Part shown: piece after piece, positions 7,981-11,465 of the stretch
Layout of the letters: the number at the start of each line of letters is the position of its first letter
Position numbering within the stretch: position 1 is the first letter of the stretch
Assembly (NCBI GenBank): GCA_934358235.1
Contig: CAKRKK010000064.1
Location: forward strand, 1 to 11,465
Source: an uncultured Lachnospira sp.
GTDB lineage: Bacteria; Bacillota; Clostridia; Lachnospirales; Lachnospiraceae
Direction of reading: 5' to 3'
DNA: 11,465 bases
Notes under the pieces: generated by a model
The model's input: the letters and a program-made list of their open reading frames with translations, nothing else
Databases searched by the model: none
Told to the model about the DNA's origin: nothing
Made by a program: the position numbers and the translations under genes

Positions 7981-9180
7981 TCACTCAATCACCTTTACTG
8001 TCTTAAAGTACCAGTTTATTCCACCTGTAATTACAGAATCTTCAAGCGTCTTTCCTGCCGTTCCTACTTCTGCTCCTGTATTCGTTTCTATAACACCATC
8101 AAACACACCATTCTTTCCACTAAGAATCTGCTGCTTTGCCATATTAACCTTTTCCTGCGTTGAAGCAGCCGCAAAATCTGCTATAGGAGTAATGCTTACA
8201 AGGTTCTCATTCATTCCTCCATAGTAGTTGCTTCCATCCCATGTACCATCTATTACACTCTGGACTGCTGATGTATAATATGCACTCCAGTTCCATATAA
8301 CGCTGCATAAGCACGCTTCCGGAGCTTCCTTGCTCATGTCTGAATTATATCCTATGCTATACACACCCTTCTCCTGCGCAAGTGTCTGTGGATATACCGT
8401 ATCGCAATGCTGCGCTATAACATCACAGTTCATATCAAGCAGCTTACGTGCAGCCTCCTCTTCGCCCTTAGGGTCATACCAGCTATTAGTTACCTTTACA
8501 TAGACTTCTGCCTCCGGATTAACAGAATATATTCCTAGTGCAAATGCATCTATTCCGCCTGTAACCTCTGAATTATCCAAGCCCATAGCAGCTACATAAC
8601 CTATTTTGTTAGTTTTGGTATTAAGCCCTGCAGCTATTCCGCTAAGATATCTTGCCTGATATATTCTTCCAAAATAATTATTAAAGTTTTTACCATTGCT
8701 CATATAGCCTGTTCCATGAGAAAAATATACATCCGGATATTCCTTGGCCATATCAGCCGTAGTCTGCATATATCCCCAGCTTGTAGTAAATATTATGTTG
8801 CAGCCTGCATCAATACATTCCTGTATCGCTTTTCTTGTCGCAGCCTCATCAGTATCGCTGATATTATTCTTTCTTATAATCTGTGAATCAGAAAGTCCAA
8901 GATTCTGCTGCATTCCCTGTATGCCTATATCGTGTGTATATGTATAACCGCTGCCCTCTGCCGGATCTGACAGGTGTATAACACCAACCTTTATCTTATC
9001 CTTTGCTATACCTGACGTTCCTCCAACAGTATCCCCACTGCCTTTATTCTTAGAGCTGCTGCCCTTTACTTCGTATCCTTCATTCACCGCATAATCATCG
9101 GGGCTTGCATTAACTGCACAGCCTGCCATAAATATGCTGCACATAATCATAAAAATATATAGTAATCTCTTAAATTTCAT
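7981..9180 (-). CDS. BMP/PnrA-family ligand-binding lipoprotein (purine-nucleoside-type)
   Basis: This is a 399-residue exported lipoprotein. A basic, hydrophobic leader ends in FMAGC with lipidated Cys21; Met at -3 of the lipobox is slightly unusual. A Ser/Gly/Lys-rich linker (about 25-60) tethers a basic-membrane-protein (BMP, PF02608-type) binding domain beginning [19 protein letters not shown]. Family patterns are visible: [72 protein letters not shown] and [12 protein letters not shown]. Characterised relatives (PnrA/TmpC, Med) bind purine nucleosides; some homologues bind other ligands. No BMP-type permease or ATPase gene adjoins it. A chemoreceptor gene follows, which suggests sensing, although it could also serve a distant transporter. 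The start follows AGGAGG about 8 nt upstream. It is divergent from the LuxR-type gene. Confidence 0.9.
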   Translation of the reverse strand: MKFKRLLYIFMIMCSIFMAGCAVNASPDDYAVNEGYEVKGSSSKNKGSGDTVGGTSGIAKDKIKVGVIHLSDPAEGSGYTYTHDIGIQGMQQNLGLSDSQIIRKNNISDTDEAATRKAIQECIDAGCNIIFTTSWGYMQTTADMAKEYPDVYFSHGTGYMSNGKNFNNYFGRIYQARYLSGIAAGLNTKTNKIGYVAAMGLDNSEVTGGIDAFALGIYSVNPEAEVYVKVTNSWYDPKGEEEAARKLLDMNCDVIAQHCDTVYPQTLAQEKGVYSIGYNSDMSKEAPEACLCSVIWNWSAYYTSAVQSVIDGTWDGSNYYGGMNENLVSITPIADFAAASTQEKVNMAKQQILSGKNGVFDGVIETNTGAEVGTAGKTLEDSVITGGINWYFKTVKVIE

Positions 9181-9207
9181 ACTGTCCCCTCCTTTTATAT
9201 ATAAAAC

Positions 9208-9236
9208 ATTTTATCACTCACCATTTAAAAAGTAAA
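9208..9236 (-). promoter_or_regulatory. Candidate promoter of the BMP-chemoreceptor unit
   Basis: On the minus strand TTTACT (9231-9236) and TAAAAT (9208-9213) are spaced by 17 bp, about 28 bp before the lipoprotein ATG. The -10 matches at 5 of 6 positions and the -35 at 4 of 6. The weak -35 would fit an activated promoter. The background is AT-rich, so this is moderate evidence. Confidence 0.5.
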
Positions 9237-9277
9237 TAAATTATCTAAAATGAATATCTTTAATTGAATCTTTGATT

Positions 9278-9295
9278 GAATATTTAAAAATATTC
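9278..9295. promoter_or_regulatory. Perfect 8-2-8 dyad midway between divergent promoters (candidate operator)
   Basis: GAATATTT (9278-9285), an AA spacer and AAATATTC (9288-9295) form an exact inverted repeat. Its centre (9286.5) lies about 84 bp upstream of the predicted start site of the LuxR-type gene and about 85 bp upstream of that of the lipoprotein gene. Two direct ATTGAAT copies 12 bp apart (9263-9269 and 9275-9281) abut or overlap it. A role as the binding site of the adjacent LuxR-type regulator is inferred. AT-rich dyads of this size can arise by chance. Confidence 0.4.
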
Positions 9296-9334
9296 CTGTT
9301 ATTTTCCCACAATTCCAGCAAACGATAAGCAGCA

Positions 9335-9363
9335 TTGACTTAACTTCTTTTCAAATATATAAT
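9335..9363 (+). promoter_or_regulatory. Near-consensus vegetative promoter of the LuxR-type gene
   Basis: TTGACT (9335-9340, 5 of 6) and a perfect TATAAT (9358-9363) are separated by 17 bp. Transcription would start near 9370, giving a leader of about 67 nt. The leader carries a short inverted repeat (GGATT near 9378 with AATCC about 15 nt later). AGGAG at 9423-9427 precedes the ATG by 9 nt. This is the best promoter in the window, so the regulator is probably made constitutively or controlled by repression. Confidence 0.75.
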
Positions 9364-9436
9364 TTTATAACAGCTATGGATTCGTTCGCTGCTTTGAAAT
9401 CCACACATTTTTATCATATATAAGGAGTATTATTAT

Positions 9437-10894
9437 ATGAATTCACCTCAGAAGGACACTATAAAAGCTGGCGGTATCAAAACAACAGCCAGCCTTCCAC
9501 ATATATATGCCATTATTTTAATGGGCTTGTTCACATTCATTTTCTTAAGTGTTGAATATATGTTTGTAAGCAGGCTTTCTCTTCTTGTATCAGAGCAGAA
9601 AGCCACTCTTTCCCAGAATTATGTACTTGGTGTCAGTACAGCCGGTTTTTTATTATATCCTCTGTTTAAACACTTCTTAAGCAAAGGACTGCAAAACTTT
9701 TTAATGATTTTTACCTGCCTGCTGTCTGTTTTTTTAACAATCAGTACTAGCTGTGGCAGATCCTTTGAATATATATTCAGCGGGGGAATTATTCTTTTTA
9801 TACTTCTTGGTCTTGTTGGAAGTAATGTATATTATGTATCTGCATGTATGATTGGAAACAGACATTTGGCAAAAACAGCCGGAATTTCTTATTTTTTAGG
9901 CATTCTGCTTCAGTTTATCAACCATAATGCCATTCATATAAAGACCATACAGCTTGTTATATTGTCTGCAGCTATGCTGATGCTTTTTAGCTTACTGATA
10001 GAACGGGAACGTATTCTAAGCTGGTATAACACCAGCAAACATACTACTGACAATATAAATAAACAAAATACAGATAATAATATAGATAATAAGCAGGACT
10101 TTTTGTTATTAATTAGTATTATAGCTCTTGTGATACTTATGGCTTGTTTATTCAGCACTCTCGATAGTGCAGTAACCCTCATACATTCAGAAGGTATCGC
10201 CGATATCGGACAGGGTGCCAGAATTCTGCTTGCCTTCAGCGGACTTGCTGCCGGCTTTATATTTGACATTAATGATAGAAAATATTCCGGAATCATAATG
10301 TACTGCATAATGATTCTTTCTACCTTGTGTATTGTGCTGCTTGAATTTTCCAAGCCCTTCGTTGCTGTGCTTATAGTTTTCTATCTGTCTGCTGGATTTT
10401 TTGCTGTTTTCTTTACATCAGAATTCATGGAGCTTTCCTTGTATGTAAGAATACCTGAGCTTTGGGCTGGAATGGGGCGTGCTGTTAACAACCTTACTGC
10501 AGCCGTTATTGCCGGCTTTGTTTTACAACTGCTTTCCTCTGATAATAATCTGTTAAAGATTATTCTTATACTTGTTTTATTTGTTTTGGTAAGTATTATG
10601 TCAGTAATATATACCTTTGAAAAATATCATTTTATACAGCAGTTTACTAAATCTACAGATGCGGTCACAAACGAACAGGACCAGCTACATAAATTAACTA
10701 AGCAGTACTCCTTTACCGAAAGAGAAGAAGAAGTGTTTAACTATCTTGTTACAACCGAGGATAATATACAGACTATCTCAGAGCATATGCACGTATCAAG
10801 ACGGACACTTGAACGATATATTTCAGCTATTTATGAAAAAACCGGTGTGAAATCACGCGTGGGACTTGTTAATATTTTTAATAAAACTGTTTAA
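9437..10894 (+). CDS. Membrane-integral LuxR-type transcriptional regulator (12-TM, MFS-like sensor)
   Basis: This is a 485-residue protein. Residues about 21-395 hold roughly twelve hydrophobic segments in two sets of six, split by a polar Asn/Asp/Lys-rich loop at about 190-221. That layout resembles a major facilitator superfamily fold. A short linker (about 396-420) leads to a LuxR/GerE helix-turn-helix at about 424-481: YSFTEREEEVFNYL, then NIQTISEHMHVSRRTLERYISAIYEKTG, then SRVGLVNIF, the expected T-x-R-E-x-E-V and recognition-helix patterns. It would be a one-component membrane sensor acting on DNA from the membrane. Membrane LuxR regulators of this layout are known in gut Actinobacteria and occur in Firmicutes, where several control adjacent metabolic genes. 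It is divergent from the BMP-chemoreceptor unit, its most likely target, and is followed by its own terminator. The ligand cannot be read from the sequence. Confidence 0.88.
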   Translation: MNSPQKDTIKAGGIKTTASLPHIYAIILMGLFTFIFLSVEYMFVSRLSLLVSEQKATLSQNYVLGVSTAGFLLYPLFKHFLSKGLQNFLMIFTCLLSVFLTISTSCGRSFEYIFSGGIILFILLGLVGSNVYYVSACMIGNRHLAKTAGISYFLGILLQFINHNAIHIKTIQLVILSAAMLMLFSLLIERERILSWYNTSKHTTDNINKQNTDNNIDNKQDFLLLISIIALVILMACLFSTLDSAVTLIHSEGIADIGQGARILLAFSGLAAGFIFDINDRKYSGIIMYCIMILSTLCIVLLEFSKPFVAVLIVFYLSAGFFAVFFTSEFMELSLYVRIPELWAGMGRAVNNLTAAVIAGFVLQLLSSDNNLLKIILILVLFVLVSIMSVIYTFEKYHFIQQFTKSTDAVTNEQDQLHKLTKQYSFTEREEEVFNYLVTTEDNIQTISEHMHVSRRTLERYISAIYEKTGVKSRVGLVNIFNKTV

Positions 10895-10935
10895 TAAATC
10901 AATCTGTTTACCTGTCCTGATTGGGGCATAAAGCG

Positions 10936-10964
10936 GCGTGGCGGACTTCCGCCACGCTATTTTT
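10936..10964 (+). terminator. Intrinsic terminator after the LuxR-type gene
   Basis: A GC-rich perfect 9-bp stem (10936-10944 with 10949-10957) closes a 4-nt ACTT loop and is followed by TATTTTTG. It lies 42 bp past the stop codon. In this AT-rich setting the GC stem stands out and the call is secure. Confidence 0.9.
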
Positions 10965-10982
10965 GTATATTGGCGGACTTCC
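10939..10982 (+). repeat. 12-bp direct repeat, one copy inside the terminator stem-loop
   Basis: TGGCGGACTTCC occurs at 10939-10950, covering part of the terminator's left arm, loop and right arm, and again at 10971-10982. The second copy lacks the complementary continuation, so it does not form a second hairpin. It may be a partial duplication of the terminator. Confidence 0.6.
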
Positions 10983-11051
10983 CTTATATACTTTATTCAT
11001 AATGTTATATATATTAATAACAGCTTATATGTATGTATAAGAATTATTACA

Positions 11052-11067
11052 GGAGTCACTTGATTCC
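11052..11067. promoter_or_regulatory. 16-bp near-perfect palindrome upstream of the secreted-protein gene
   Basis: GGAGTCA (11052-11058), CT and TGATTCC (11061-11067) form an inverted repeat with one mismatch, 37 bp before the ATG. A TATGAT hexamer follows at 11075-11080, but no matching -35 was found at normal spacing, which would suit an activated promoter. A separate 18-bp AT-rich dyad (CTTATA...TATAAG) lies at 11024-11041. A regulatory role is inferred only. Confidence 0.35.
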
Positions 11068-11088
11068 CGACAATTATGATTAAGAAAC

Positions 11089-11094
11089 AGGAGG
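11089..11094 (+). promoter_or_regulatory. Strong ribosome binding site before the secreted-protein gene
   Basis: AGGAGG is 9 nt before the in-frame ATG (11104) and 5 nt before an out-of-frame ATG (11100). The upstream ATG opens only a nine-codon frame ending in TAG at 11127-11129. The ATG at 11104 opens a long frame with a signal peptide and is taken as the real start. Confidence 0.7.
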
Positions 11095-11103
11095 AAAAGA
11101 TGT

Positions 11104-11465
11104 ATGGTAAAAAACAAAAAATGGCATAGCAAGAAAATTGCCGCATTCGCAGGAGCAGTTATACTTGCTGTATCCTCAGCAGTTTTATGTGCTGCACCAC
11201 AGGTAAAAGCCGCTAATGGACCATGTGATACTGGCGACTGGGCTTATGCTTATATTAATGTGAGAACTGGTGAAACTAGTACCACTATATTTTCTTCAAA
11301 AGAAACTAATTCCATAGCTGGAATGTCTTATGACAGAGAATCCAATACACTTACATTAAATAATTACAAAAATAAGACTGCAGGAATAGCAACTAATATG
11401 ATGGGTGATGATTTCAAGATTAACCTTATTGGTGATAATGAAATTGGAGGTATAGGTTCATATGG
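11104..11465 (+). CDS. Secreted protein with signal peptide, N-terminal part (possible carbohydrate-binding repeat protein)
   Basis: The frame stays open from ATG 11104 to the window edge, giving the first 120 residues. Residues 1-36 are a Sec signal peptide: a Lys/His-rich start, the hydrophobic core IAAFAGAVILAVSSAVLCA, and likely cleavage after VKA. The mature part contains MSYDRESNTLTLNNYKNKTAGIATN followed by FKINLIGDNEI (about 74-114). This YDxxxNTLTLNNY...I.L.G.N.I pattern recurs in secreted clostridial proteins related to carbohydrate-binding, right-handed beta-helix domains (Cthe_2159-like). That link rests on pattern memory and is tentative. The preceding terminator shows it is a separate transcription unit from the LuxR-type gene. 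The rest of the protein, and any anchor, lies outside. Confidence 0.75.
   Translation, partial: MVKNKKWHSKKIAAFAGAVILAVSSAVLCAAPQVKAANGPCDTGDWAYAYINVRTGETSTTIFSSKETNSIAGMSYDRESNTLTLNNYKNKTAGIATNMMGDDFKINLIGDNEIGGIGSY

Noticed and set aside
7941..7988. Extended chemoreceptor N-terminus starting at TTG 7988 and overlapping the lipoprotein gene
   Set aside because: The extra 16 residues are not typical before TM1, TTG is a rare start, and a better ribosome site precedes the ATG at 7940.
9934..10353. A 139-codon open frame on the - strand inside the LuxR-type gene
   Set aside because: It lies wholly opposite a well-supported coding region, has no recognisable domain or ribosome site, and its composition follows the complementary membrane-segment codons.

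Overview
The window is AT-rich, with strong Shine-Dalgarno sites, a SigA-type TTGACT/TATAAT promoter and Gram-positive-style protein families. Together these suggest a gut or rumen Clostridia member, most likely Lachnospiraceae. A motile, pectin-associated genus is possible, because a chemoreceptor, a KDG-type kinase and a putative carbohydrate-binding secreted protein all occur here. The assignment is an inference from gene content; no phylogenetic marker is present.

Left part (1-3508, + strand): the end of an ABC uptake operon. It holds the C-terminal part of a class III substrate-binding protein, a FecCD-type permease and its ATPase, then a two-domain protein that joins a P-loop NTPase to a MocA/MobA-type nucleotidyltransferase. 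The nucleotidyltransferase neighbour makes molybdate or tungstate a plausible cargo alongside iron-siderophore or cobalamin. A purine permease of the NCS2/NAT family (3468-4919, - strand) converges on this operon, and the two coding regions overlap by 41 bp. Molybdenum supply, cofactor nucleotidylation and a xanthine/urate permease fit purine catabolism by a molybdenum hydroxylase. No hydroxylase gene is in the window.

Middle (5048-9180, - strand): a stand-alone PfkB kinase most like 2-keto-3-deoxygluconate kinase, then a two-gene unit. That unit encodes a BMP/PnrA-family lipoprotein followed by a single-Cache methyl-accepting chemotaxis protein. No ABC permease or ATPase accompanies the BMP protein, so it may serve as a ligand-binding partner for the chemoreceptor.

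Right part (9181-11465): a 256-bp divergent control region separates the BMP-MCP unit from a membrane-bound LuxR-type regulator (about 12 membrane segments plus a C-terminal LuxR helix-turn-helix). The region has one recognisable promoter on each side and a perfect 8-2-8 dyad almost exactly midway. The regulator ends at a clear intrinsic terminator. After it comes the start of a secreted protein with a signal peptide, cut by the window edge.

The most interesting candidate system is the divergent trio of membrane LuxR sensor, BMP binding lipoprotein and chemoreceptor, possibly for sensing purine nucleosides or a related ligand. This is a hypothesis from gene order and family knowledge.
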